From Laceyella tengchongensis (GTDB lineage Bacteria; Bacillota; Bacilli; Thermoactinomycetales; Thermoactinomycetaceae): DNA of 64,000 nucleotides. The stretch spans positions 186,001-250,000 of the forward strand of contig NZ_FXTU01000004.1 of NCBI RefSeq assembly GCF_900182735.1, in the 5' to 3' direction. The notes under the pieces were generated by a model. It searched no databases, was not told where the DNA came from, and saw only the letters and a program-made list of their open reading frames with translations. Shown here piece by piece: positions 43,271 through 51,232 of the stretch (its first letter is position 1; every line of letters begins with the position of its first letter). A program made the position numbers and the translations under genes.

Positions 43271-43871
43271 TGATTATGCGTTTGATGTTAACTGTTGCCA
43301 GTGTTTGGCTGTGCGGAAACCACTTCTAATATGAAAGAATACTACATAAATAATAGACATAGACCCCATGGCCGGTGAGCAAACGGGGAATTTAAAATGT
43401 GATCAATCATCGACAAGGTGTCGAAAAAGAATATAAAAAGGCAGAGTATGTCGAATGTATAGAAGGAGGCACATGAAGCAAACCAGACCAGCTCATCGCC
43501 ACTGATGCTCGGCGGTCTTGCGTTTAGCCGTCTCATTGGGCGGGAAAGGAATGATGGGTCCCAAGGGCTAGCGGCTCCGTTTGCCCATTTGCTTCCCGCG
43601 TGGTGAGACACTCTTCGGAAAAAAGGTTTTGCTGTTTTGCATCCATCAACGCGATCTGCCAGACACGACTAGAAGCGGGCCGGACGATTCGGTTGGTTTC
43701 CCTTTTCGCTCGCTCTGTGCCAGTGTCATGGCCGGTGCCGCATTCCAATAACCGGGGGTTTGACTATCAGGGGATTTCATGTAAAATCTACATAAGTCAT
43801 TGTAATATTACTGTAATATTTTTTAAAAATGACAAACCATTTCGATGGGCTTTCCGTTATAATGGAATGTG
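43271..43871. other. Intergenic region between lipase and small membrane gene
   Basis: About 600 bases without a supported gene. One detail stands out: GAAGGAGGCAC directly precedes an ATG at 43473 that opens a frame of only ten codons (MKQTRPAHRH then TGA), which looks like a leader peptide or a broken gene start. Longer open frames on both strands here (for example 43342-43611 and 43533-43748, minus) lack ribosome binding sites and family resemblance. The stretch 43790-43880 is AT-rich. Confidence 0.35.
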
Positions 43872-44051
43872 TTATTTTATCGCAGACCCTGCGCGTCGTT
43901 GAATCCACCACGCCAAGGCAAACCAGAAACAGGAGCTGACTAAGCCGGCAACGAAGGAGGGGAGACCGCTGACTTTCCATAAGAACAGGGAAAATAGCAG
44001 TCCGACCACTCCGGTGAAGCGACACGCAAAAATAGCGGCTCGCTCGTGCAT
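43872..44051 (-). CDS. Small two-helix membrane protein (59 residues)
   Basis: ATG 44051 follows a near-perfect site GGGAGGTGAGGG, and 59 codons run to TAA at 43872. The product has two hydrophobic helices, around GVVGLLFSLFLW and FVAGLVSSCFWFALAWW, a short turn between them, and basic residues at the end (IQRRAGSAIK), so it would sit in the cytoplasmic membrane with the tail inside. I recognise no family. It is divergent from the class A PBP gene, 147 bases away; a shared envelope role is only a guess. Confidence 0.6.
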   Translation of the reverse strand: MHERAAIFACRFTGVVGLLFSLFLWKVSGLPSFVAGLVSSCFWFALAWWIQRRAGSAIK

Positions 44052-44198
44052 TTATCCCTCACCTCCCGCTTCACTATAGCACAAGTGCGGAGGCAGGAAC
44101 TAGCCGACAAAAGCCGAAAAAGAAGTTGTTAATAGAAGGAAAATCCAGACAGGTAGAGATACTGCGATGAACGATCAGTATTTCAGGAGGTAGACGCG

Positions 44199-46877
44199 AT
44201 GGACGATTTTCGTAAGGTGAGCATGAAAAGCGGATACAGCCCCATGCCACCACGGACTCGCAGTGAACGCGCCGGCTCCCGTTCCCGCTCCAGCCGCAGC
44301 GGCGGCCCGAGGGGCACCGGCGGACGCGGCCCGCAAAAGCAAGGGTGGCAACGGTTTTTCAACTGGAAATGGATGATGCTGGTCTTATTGACTTCGTTAT
44401 TGATTATGGTCGGCGGCTGTACCGCGGTGATGATGTCGGCGGAAACGTTGGATTTAGAAAAAGCGAAAGATCCGACGAAAATGCCGACCAACTCCAAAAT
44501 TCTCGATAGCAAAGGCGATGTAGTAGCTGTGTTTGGTAACGAATATCGAGAATGGGTTGAGATTGATAAAATTAAGAAGGTGAATCCGGACTTATTGACA
44601 GCCTTCGTCAAAGTGGAAGACCGTCGTTTTTATGAGCATAACGGGATTGACTATGAAGGCTTGGGACGTGCGATAATCAAAAACATTATCGCGATGGGCA
44701 ATGCCCAAGGGGCGAGTACCCTTACCCAGCAGGTTTGTAAAAACATTGTACTGGGTGATTTTAATAAAACCTATACCCGGAAGATTAAAGAGATCGGCTG
44801 TGCGCTAAACTTGGAGAAAGAACTGGGTGAAAAGCGCAAAGACAAGATTCTGGAAGCATATTTAAACTTTATTGATTTTGGTGGCGTCAATGGCATCAAA
44901 CTTGCTTCCGAGGTGTACTTCGGCAAGGACCCCACACGGGATCAATTGACAATCGAAGAGATCGCCTTGTTAGCAGGAATGCCGAAAGCACCATATAAAT
45001 ATAATCCGCTAAAAAACCCGGAAAGTGCCAAAGAGCGGCGCGATGTGGTTTTAACTCAAGTATTGCCAGTCGATGATGTGATCCCACCGATTGTGGATAA
45101 ACAGACGGCCGAGGAGAGGGCCAAATTGCCAGTCAAGACATGCCCGAAAACAAAGTGTTGGAATAAACTGCTGAGAGCGGGCAAATTTGATCATTATAAA
45201 GCTTTTGTGCAAGAGGAACTGAAACGAGACTATGGTATTAACCCGGAAAAACTAGGGAAAAGTGGATATGTGATTAAAACGTCTCTTAATCAGCAAGCAC
45301 AAACGGCTGTTGAAAAAGCATTGCAGGACAAATCGCTTTTTGTGAATAAAGGCCAGTATATGAAAGACGCGGATGCAAGTATAGTGATGCTAAACCCGAA
45401 AAACGGGATGATTGTCGCAGTTGGAAACGGTCGCCATTATCAACCAGGATATCAAAAGCGTGCCCTGTTGCCCGTGCAACCGGGTTCGACCATTAAGCCG
45501 TTAACTGTATATGCTCCTGCAGTGAATGATCATGATTACAATGAATACTCGATCGTTAAGGATATTCCCGTTGACTTTGCGGGAAATTGGAATCCGTCTA
45601 ACTATGGTGGTATGCCGCCGCAGGGGAATATTCCTATGCTGACAATGGTTAAGAAGTCGCTTAACAAATCAACCGTACGGCTGTTACATGAAGTGGTTAC
45701 CCTGGATAAAGCTTACGAGTATGCGCAAAAGCTGGGATTGGAATTGAAAGAGAGAGACAGAGCGTCGTACTCGGCTCTGGCGCTTGGCGGCGGATCCGTC
45801 GGGGTGACTACAAAACAAATGGCGCAAGCTTATGCTGTGTTTGCCAATGGCGGTAAATATTATCAAGCGCGCACGATTGTCAGTGTAAAACAAAACGATG
45901 AAGTCGTTGAACCTAAAAATCCGGATAAATATAAACAGCCGAAACAAGTATTCAGCGAAAAAACGGCTTGGTATATGACACGGATGTTGAAGCATGTCAT
46001 CGCCGATGATGATGGAACGGGTCATAATGCGCGACTGAGAGATGGTCGGGATGTGGCTGGTAAGTCTGGGACGATCCAGGAAGAAAAAGCGGCTTGGTTT
46101 GTTGGTTACACCCCTGATCTGGTGGCAGCAGTCAATGTTATGTATCCAATACAAGGCGCAGAGATTGTAAAAGTGACGGGTGGTAGTGTACCGGCTAAAA
46201 TTTTCAGCTATGTGATGTCTGAGGCACACCAAGGAATTCCACCACACTCATTCAAAAAACCGCCGGGTGTTGAAGAGCCGAAACGACCATTCGAATTGCA
46301 AGCACCACACTTGTCTTATGAATCGCATCCAGACGGTGTTCTGTTGAAATGGCAACAGCAACCAGAGCAAGTGACCTACCAAGTCTTCCGTGCCGAGGGC
46401 GGCAATTTCGTGAAAGTGGCTGATCTGCCAGCTGGCTCCACATCCTGGAAAGACTCGTCTGCCTTGCCTCCGCAAGATGACGGCTTTGATCTGGGCGACC
46501 TCTTTGGTGGCGGTGGCGAGAAGAAGAAAGTCTACCGCTATAAAGTGGTGGCAATTGATACGCAGGCGACCGATCCGGCCAACAAAGAGAAATCAAGTGA
46601 GATCACCGTGGAGCTTAAGTCTGGGAAGAAAGAAGAGAAACCGAAGTTCGATAAAAACAATGATGGCATCGATGACCGCCAGCAAGATAGCGATGGTGAC
46701 GGCGTCAATGACCATGAGGATAAATTCCCGAACGATCCGACCCGAACGGGTAAGGAACAAGATGGCGGCGGCGGTAATGGCGATAACGGCAATGGTCGTC
46801 CCGGAAGAGACGATGGCGATAACAATGATGGTAACAATGGCAATGACAATGGTAATACCGGTGGTTGGCCATTTTAA
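44199..46877 (+). CDS. Class A penicillin-binding protein (PBP1A family)
   Basis: An 892-residue bifunctional peptidoglycan synthase. Order: a basic, Ser/Arg/Gly-rich cytoplasmic tail (residues 1-50), one membrane helix (about 57-77), GT51 transglycosylase with VKVEDRRFYEHNGID (Glu near 141) and GASTLTQQVCKN, then transpeptidase with SxxK in QPGSTIKPL (Ser near 430), SLNKST and AGKSGT (near 621). After it comes a fibronectin-like domain and, around residues 815-845, a thrombospondin-type repeat pair (DKNNDGIDD, DSDGDGVND) that should bind calcium, ending in a Gly/Asn/Asp-rich tail. AGGAGG precedes the ATG. The middle of the gene is richer in A/T at third positions than its ends. Confidence 0.93.
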   Translation: MDDFRKVSMKSGYSPMPPRTRSERAGSRSRSSRSGGPRGTGGRGPQKQGWQRFFNWKWMMLVLLTSLLIMVGGCTAVMMSAETLDLEKAKDPTKMPTNSKILDSKGDVVAVFGNEYREWVEIDKIKKVNPDLLTAFVKVEDRRFYEHNGIDYEGLGRAIIKNIIAMGNAQGASTLTQQVCKNIVLGDFNKTYTRKIKEIGCALNLEKELGEKRKDKILEAYLNFIDFGGVNGIKLASEVYFGKDPTRDQLTIEEIALLAGMPKAPYKYNPLKNPESAKERRDVVLTQVLPVDDVIPPIVDKQTAEERAKLPVKTCPKTKCWNKLLRAGKFDHYKAFVQEELKRDYGINPEKLGKSGYVIKTSLNQQAQTAVEKALQDKSLFVNKGQYMKDADASIVMLNPKNGMIVAVGNGRHYQPGYQKRALLPVQPGSTIKPLTVYAPAVNDHDYNEYSIVKDIPVDFAGNWNPSNYGGMPPQGNIPMLTMVKKSLNKSTVRLLHEVVTLDKAYEYAQKLGLELKERDRASYSALALGGGSVGVTTKQMAQAYAVFANGGKYYQARTIVSVKQNDEVVEPKNPDKYKQPKQVFSEKTAWYMTRMLKHVIADDDGTGHNARLRDGRDVAGKSGTIQEEKAAWFVGYTPDLVAAVNVMYPIQGAEIVKVTGGSVPAKIFSYVMSEAHQGIPPHSFKKPPGVEEPKRPFELQAPHLSYESHPDGVLLKWQQQPEQVTYQVFRAEGGNFVKVADLPAGSTSWKDSSALPPQDDGFDLGDLFGGGGEKKKVYRYKVVAIDTQATDPANKEKSSEITVELKSGKKEEKPKFDKNNDGIDDRQQDSDGDGVNDHEDKFPNDPTRTGKEQDGGGGNGDNGNGRPGRDDGDNNDGNNGNDNGNTGGWPF

Positions 46878-46901
46878 TGAGTCAGCATCGTAAGTGAACA
46901 A

Positions 46902-46939
46902 AGAGAGACTCCAGCTTTCATGCTGGGGTCTCTCTTTTC
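46902..46939 (+). terminator. Terminator after the PBP gene
   Basis: AGAGAGACTCCAGC / GCTGGGGTCTCTCT with one wobble and a six-base loop, then TTTT. Confidence 0.9.
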
Positions 46940-47059
46940 GTATTGGGCTGTAGCCGCTTTATATCACGCTCATGTTCATTAGCGATGACTGGTATATGTT
47001 CTATTCTCGCACTTCCTCCCATAGACTAGTCCTAACAGAAGGACAAGAAGGGGCGTGTG

Positions 47060-48103
47060 TTGGGGATGGAGCGGTGGGTGCTCGCCAGTCGCATCGGCTT
47101 TACTTATATCGGGACAGTGGTGGGCGCGGGCTTTGCTTCTGGGCAGGAGATCATGCAGTTTTTCACGTTGTTTGGGGAGCGGGGCGTCTGGGGTGTATTC
47201 GTGGCTGCGGTGTTGTTTGCCTGGTTGGGGACACGGATGATGTTGCTGGGATGCCGGTTGCAGGCGCGGTCGTATGAAGATTTTAACCAATATTTATTTG
47301 GAGAGCGCTGGGGCCCGATGATGGCAGCGCTGATCAGTGTGATGTTGCTGGGAGTCACGGCAGCGATGATGTCGGGGACGGGCTCGCTGTTTGAAGAACA
47401 GTTGGGGTTGTCGTTCCATGCTGGCGTGATTTTTACGGTGGCTTTTTCCTTTTTTTTTATCTTGCGAGGTATCGATGGAGTGTTGTCGGTCAATTCGTTG
47501 GTGGTGCCGGTCATGTTTTTGTTTATCGTGATGGTGGCATCCCATGCGTGGCAGGCGGGTGAGCTGGCATCTGTGGTTTCGCTGATTCCCGAGCCCCGGT
47601 ACGCCCACTGGTTGCCGTCAGCCTTGGTTTATGTGTCGTTTAACCTGGTGTTGACGCAGGCGGTGTTGGTGCCGCTAGGGGCGGAAGTCGCCGATGAGCG
47701 GACGATCAAGCTGGGGGGCTGGATTGGCGGCATTGGGCTAGGGGTTATGCTGTTCGCCTGCAATCTGGCGTTGCAGTTGCACTGGCAGGAAGTGTCGCGG
47801 TTGGATATCCCCATGGGCCATGTGATTAGCACACTCGGGGTAGGCGTGAAATTTTTCTTTTTGGCGATGATGTGGGCAGAGATTTTCACATCGCTCATCG
47901 GCAATGTCTACGGACTGGCCGCCAATCTGAGCCAGGTGGTGCCGTTGCGTAAGCCGTTGATCATGCTGCTGATATTTGGGATGGGGTATGTGTTTTCCTT
48001 GATCGGCTTTCCCACGTTGGTGCATTATCTGTATCCCCTGTTTGGCTATTGCGGCTTGGTCGTGCTCGGCTTTATGGTCTTTCGCCGGATGCCGGCGGGA
48101 TAG
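47060..48103 (+). CDS. YkvI-like membrane transporter (APC/LeuT-fold)
   Basis: A protein of about 347 residues with ten hydrophobic helices that resembles the YkvI family, related to amino-acid/cation symporters. The opening RIGFTYIGTVVGAGFASGQEIMQFF, with a glycine-rich unwound helix 1, is characteristic, as is GTRMMLLGCRLQARSYEDFN after helix 2. Substrate unknown. The start is uncertain among GTG 47057, TTG 47060 and ATG 47066; TTG has the best spacing from AAGGGG. A PlsY-like gene follows after 15 bases, so the two probably form an operon. Confidence 0.8.
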   Translation: MGMERWVLASRIGFTYIGTVVGAGFASGQEIMQFFTLFGERGVWGVFVAAVLFAWLGTRMMLLGCRLQARSYEDFNQYLFGERWGPMMAALISVMLLGVTAAMMSGTGSLFEEQLGLSFHAGVIFTVAFSFFFILRGIDGVLSVNSLVVPVMFLFIVMVASHAWQAGELASVVSLIPEPRYAHWLPSALVYVSFNLVLTQAVLVPLGAEVADERTIKLGGWIGGIGLGVMLFACNLALQLHWQEVSRLDIPMGHVISTLGVGVKFFFLAMMWAEIFTSLIGNVYGLAANLSQVVPLRKPLIMLLIFGMGYVFSLIGFPTLVHYLYPLFGYCGLVVLGFMVFRRMPAG

Positions 48104-48118
48104 GGGAGGGAAGCGGAC

Positions 48119-48679
48119 ATGACTTGGTTGCTTGTCCTTGGCTTAGCTTATGTGATTGGGGCTTTTCCTTGCCATTGGTGGGCGTGTTCCCGCCCCCATT
48201 CAGAACAAAATGGAGTGGGATACGCGCAACTTCCCCTCAAAGAGGCGTTTTTGCTCTTGGTGATCGATCTGGTGAAAGGGATGGCGGCAACTTTGCTCGG
48301 ATTTGCGCTATTGGGCTGGGTGGGCGCTTATCTGGCGGCGATCTTGGTCGTGGTAGGCAGTGTGTATTCTTGTTTTCTCGATTTCCGCGGCGGAACCGGC
48401 TTAGGCGTGGCGGCGGGGGTGCTGTTGATCTTGAGCCCCATTTTGGTCGTGGTGGGAGTGATGATCTTCATATTGGCGATGTTGTTGGTGCGAAGCTTGT
48501 TTGTGGCAACACTGTTGACAGGGGTCACGTTGTTCTTGTTTGGCATGGTGTTGGCGACGCATGTGATGGTGTGGCTGATCGTGTTGGTGTTGTGTGTGGT
48601 GATCTGGTCGCGATGGTGGGGAAAAAAGCCGCGCAGCTATTCTCGATATAAGAAACCGCCGTGGCGCAAGCGGTGGTGA
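48119..48679 (+). CDS. PlsY-like protein, divergent and probably not a standard acyltransferase
   Basis: A 186-residue membrane protein with five helices that aligns with glycerol-3-phosphate acyltransferase PlsY: an N-terminal YVIGAFPCHWW (for GSIP), VIDLVKGMAATLLG (for D-x-x-KG), and GSVYSCFLDFRGGTGLGVAAG (for the GH-x-F-P-x-F-x-x-FKGGKGVA loop). Key positions differ: Gly-His is Gly-Ser, the second Lys of GGKG is Thr, and the Gly-Asn-x-Gly-x-x-Asn loop for acyl phosphate is absent (CSRPHSEQNGVGY instead). It may have lost PlsY activity or gained another. GGGAGGGAAG precedes the ATG. Confidence 0.7.
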   Translation: MTWLLVLGLAYVIGAFPCHWWACSRPHSEQNGVGYAQLPLKEAFLLLVIDLVKGMAATLLGFALLGWVGAYLAAILVVVGSVYSCFLDFRGGTGLGVAAGVLLILSPILVVVGVMIFILAMLLVRSLFVATLLTGVTLFLFGMVLATHVMVWLIVLVLCVVIWSRWWGKKPRSYSRYKKPPWRKRW

Positions 48680-48706
48680 GGGAGACAAGGAGAGAGTCAT
48701 ATGAAC

Positions 48707-48737
48707 AAAAAAGAAGCCGAACGAACGGCTTCTTTTT
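48707..48737. terminator. Convergent terminator
   Basis: AAAAAGAAGCCG / CGGCTTCTTTTT, perfect twelve-pair stem, A-run and T-run on either side; suits both the PlsY-like gene and the converging DUF2797 gene. Confidence 0.92.
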
Positions 48738-48774
48738 AGCTTGTTGACAACATGGCTTGGGATCGATGGTTGGT

Positions 48775-49569
48775 TTACACCGCGAACGCTACTTTGTACC
48801 CAGCATGTTTGCGCACTTGAAAGACACCCGTGTCCAAAATGAGATACTGCGCTTTCACCCCGATCAGTTTGCCGCTGATGGTGGCTTGTTTATCTAAGCT
48901 GAGAGGAGTGATTTTCTCCAAAGTGGACAAGGATGGATAAGTGAGTGGGACAATCTCAGGATCGGGAATAAGATAAGCGTGGTAAGGTTCGGGCAACTTG
49001 GTGATAAGATCCTCCCGGATGGCGAGCAAATCGCAATCGGCGATTTCGTTCTTCAACATTTTGCGCCAATTCGTTTTGTCTTTGACGTATTGGGCGAGGA
49101 TGATCTCGATGTCTCCAGCGTCTTTGCGGCTGGGTACTTCCATGATAGCCATGGCTTGGGAAGCACCCTGATCAATCCAACGCTTCATCATGTTGGTTTT
49201 GCGGGTGATACCGACCTTGACGTCACTGCTCAAAGCCAAATAGACGATGTGGGGTTGCAGGCAATGGAGTTCACCAAAAGATGCGTCTCGGCAAGTGCCT
49301 TGATGGTAGTGGCACAACTCCGGCTTGACGATGCACAAGTCGTTTTCTGGCAGATCGCGATAACAAGGGTAGCAGGAATTGTTTTTGCCGTAAAACTTTT
49401 TGGTTATGCGCCCGCAGTAAATGCATTGAAGCTCGTCCAAGAAGGAGAGCTCAATGGATTGCCCCAACAGTTCGTTAAGGGCGATCTTTTCATCGTCGAG
49501 CCGCAACTGATATTCGATCGGATCAGCCGGCTCGTGTTCCAGTGCTTGCAAAAATCCGATATGTTTCAA
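48775..49569 (-). CDS. DUF2797 family protein
   Basis: A 264-residue soluble protein of the DUF2797 family. It contains a cysteine cluster likely to bind zinc (CIYCGRITKK, then SCYPCYRDL, then ELCHYHQGTCRD), and a segment VYLALSSDVKVGITRKTNMMKRWIDQGA that resembles a degenerate GIY-YIG nuclease core. The C-terminus forms a beta-rich cap (ISGKLIGVKAQYLILD). Function is unknown. The open frame extends 68 codons upstream, but AAAGGAG lies eight bases before TTG 49569, which I take as the start (MKHIGFLQALEHE). Confidence 0.78.
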   Translation of the reverse strand: MKHIGFLQALEHEPADPIEYQLRLDDEKIALNELLGQSIELSFLDELQCIYCGRITKKFYGKNNSCYPCYRDLPENDLCIVKPELCHYHQGTCRDASFGELHCLQPHIVYLALSSDVKVGITRKTNMMKRWIDQGASQAMAIMEVPSRKDAGDIEIILAQYVKDKTNWRKMLKNEIADCDLLAIREDLITKLPEPYHAYLIPDPEIVPLTYPSLSTLEKITPLSLDKQATISGKLIGVKAQYLILDTGVFQVRKHAGYKVAFAV

Positions 49570-49933
49570 GGGAATGTCTCCTTTGTGCTTTTCATCTGTA
49601 TGCAAAATGTGGCCGTCGCATTGGGATGTGCTACTTATAGAGTGGAGGCCTTCAGAAATTGCGACAGGTTTGACTCTATCATTCATCAAGTCTAGCAGAA
49701 GGCTATTGTAAGGTGCAAGGTTGGGATAACTTGGAAGTGATAATAGAATGAAAGATTCATTTTTTTGTGACACTTTGTTTGATCAATCGTAGGGAGGTTA
49801 GCATTGATCCCGGATATGGCGCGAAAGGAAAAGTTCATGCTGATCCTCCATGTCAACTGTCTGTATCTTTTGGATATGGTGCGCATATAGTATAATGTAA
49901 TTAGTGTTGCTCACGAGGTAAGGAGGGTAGATG
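49570..49933. other. Divergent promoter region between DUF2797 and protease genes
   Basis: No gene is supported here. TATAAT at about 49888-49893, preceded at 17 bases by a weak TTTTGG, is the likely promoter of the small gene and the serine protease gene. Confidence 0.4.
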
Positions 49934-50113
49934 ATGATGTTTCACGCCCTGTTGGCAGCCAGAGATGAGCTGTTGTCCAAACGCCATAACAACCAAGAGA
50001 ACGAGTACGAGATGTTCGCTAAGTCCGTACAGAAGCTGAAGAAGGATATGGAAGTGCTGGGGATCAAGCCCAGTAAGGAGAAGTTATATGGCAGACCGTT
50101 TAGAGGGGAATAG
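49934..50113 (+). CDS. Small charged protein upstream of the SDH-type protease
   Basis: A 59-residue soluble, helical, strongly charged protein (for example EMFAKSVQKLKKDMEVLG) ending in LYGRPFRGE. I recognise no family. GGAGGGTAG precedes the ATG pair at 49931-49939. The protease gene begins 29 bases downstream, so the two are almost certainly co-transcribed; a partner or adaptor role is possible but not shown. Confidence 0.65.
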   Translation: MMFHALLAARDELLSKRHNNQENEYEMFAKSVQKLKKDMEVLGIKPSKEKLYGRPFRGE

Positions 50114-50142
50114 ATTATCGAAGTGAAGGAGACTACCAATCT

Positions 50143-51018
50143 ATGAGTCAACTTCATATGCCGAAGCAAACGCCTTTGTTCCATGCTATCCATCGCGATC
50201 GCTATGAGCGGCAGGAGCTGATCAAAGAGATCGAGACGGTGACGGGGCGCAGGCTGTTGGTGTACATCGCGAATATCACACATCCGGAAAGTGCCATCAC
50301 CCGGGAGGATATTGCGCCGTTTCATGAAATTGTAGCTTCTTTGGAAGATGATTGCAATGTGGATTTGCTTATTGAAAGTCCGGGCGGGGACCCGAATGCG
50401 GCGGAGACGCTGGTGCATACGTTGTTGTCCAAGACGAGCCATTTGCGCGTGATCGTGCCGCAAGCGGCAAAAAGCGCAGCGACGTTGATCAGCCTCGCCG
50501 GTGATGAGATCGTGATGAGCAACACTTCGGAATTGGGGCCGATCGATCCACAGATTTCCATACCCACGGCTTTTGGGTATCAGTATCGACCGGCTCAAGC
50601 TTTTTTGAACGGACTGGAAATGATCAAGCGGGAGCATGCGGCCGGACAACCTCTCAATGCGGCGTATCTACCGTTTTTGCAAGGCGTCGATGCCGCCCTG
50701 ATCGATTTTTGTTATAAATCGATTGAACATTCAAAACGTTTGGCTGTCAAGTGGTTGTCCCGGTCCATGTACAAAAACAACCCGCTCGCCGCTAAGCGGA
50801 TCGCCGAAACACTGACCAACATCGAAAAGTACCCTAATCACGGGTCGGTGATCAATTACCAAGAAGCCAGGGCGATCGGGCTGAAGATCACTTACATGCC
50901 GTACAATGATGAAGTGTGGCAAGCCATTTGGCGTTTGTACACGAGGTACCTTGTCTACATGCGGGAGAAAACGGCGATCAAAATTTTTGAAAGTACCAGC
51001 TCTTCAGTGATGTTTTAA
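50143..51018 (+). CDS. SDH-type (ClpP/crotonase fold) serine protease
   Basis: A 291-residue protein of the serine dehydrogenase proteinase (SDH) family, a branch of the ClpP-like fold related to SppA and membrane-bound proteases. Landmarks are VDLLIESPGGDPNAAETLV, VPQAAKSAATLISLAGDEIVMS with the probable nucleophile Ser, and SELGPIDPQI. No membrane helix or signal peptide is seen, so it should be cytosolic. Substrates are unknown. A moderate site (GTGAAGGAGA) precedes the ATG. It follows the small charged gene and ends with its own terminator. Confidence 0.85.
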   Translation: MSQLHMPKQTPLFHAIHRDRYERQELIKEIETVTGRRLLVYIANITHPESAITREDIAPFHEIVASLEDDCNVDLLIESPGGDPNAAETLVHTLLSKTSHLRVIVPQAAKSAATLISLAGDEIVMSNTSELGPIDPQISIPTAFGYQYRPAQAFLNGLEMIKREHAAGQPLNAAYLPFLQGVDAALIDFCYKSIEHSKRLAVKWLSRSMYKNNPLAAKRIAETLTNIEKYPNHGSVINYQEARAIGLKITYMPYNDEVWQAIWRLYTRYLVYMREKTAIKIFESTSSSVMF

Positions 51019-51106
51019 TGAAAATACATTTTTATAATGAGAGTTTTATGTTATAGTGAGGTGGAGATGCACACGCATGTGAATACGCCATAACCCCTAT
51101 CGCATA

Positions 51107-51143
51107 AGAGACCGGCGCTTTCCTGGCCGGTCTTTTGTTTTGC
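51107..51143 (+). terminator. Terminator after the SDH-type protease gene
   Basis: AAGAGACCGGC / GCCGGTCTTTTGTTTT: an eight-pair core stem with a nine-base loop. Confidence 0.85.
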
Positions 51144-51232
51144 ATTTATTTCGGCAATCTAAAATATACATACAGAGGTTCGTTTATTAAAATAGAACAG
51201 GGAGTAGATTAGATAAAGGGGGAACATGGGCG

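Noticed and set aside
43342..43902. Overlapping open frames on both strands between lipase and PBP
   Set aside because: No ribosome binding sites and unconvincing protein composition; only the 59-codon gene at 43872-44051 is accepted.
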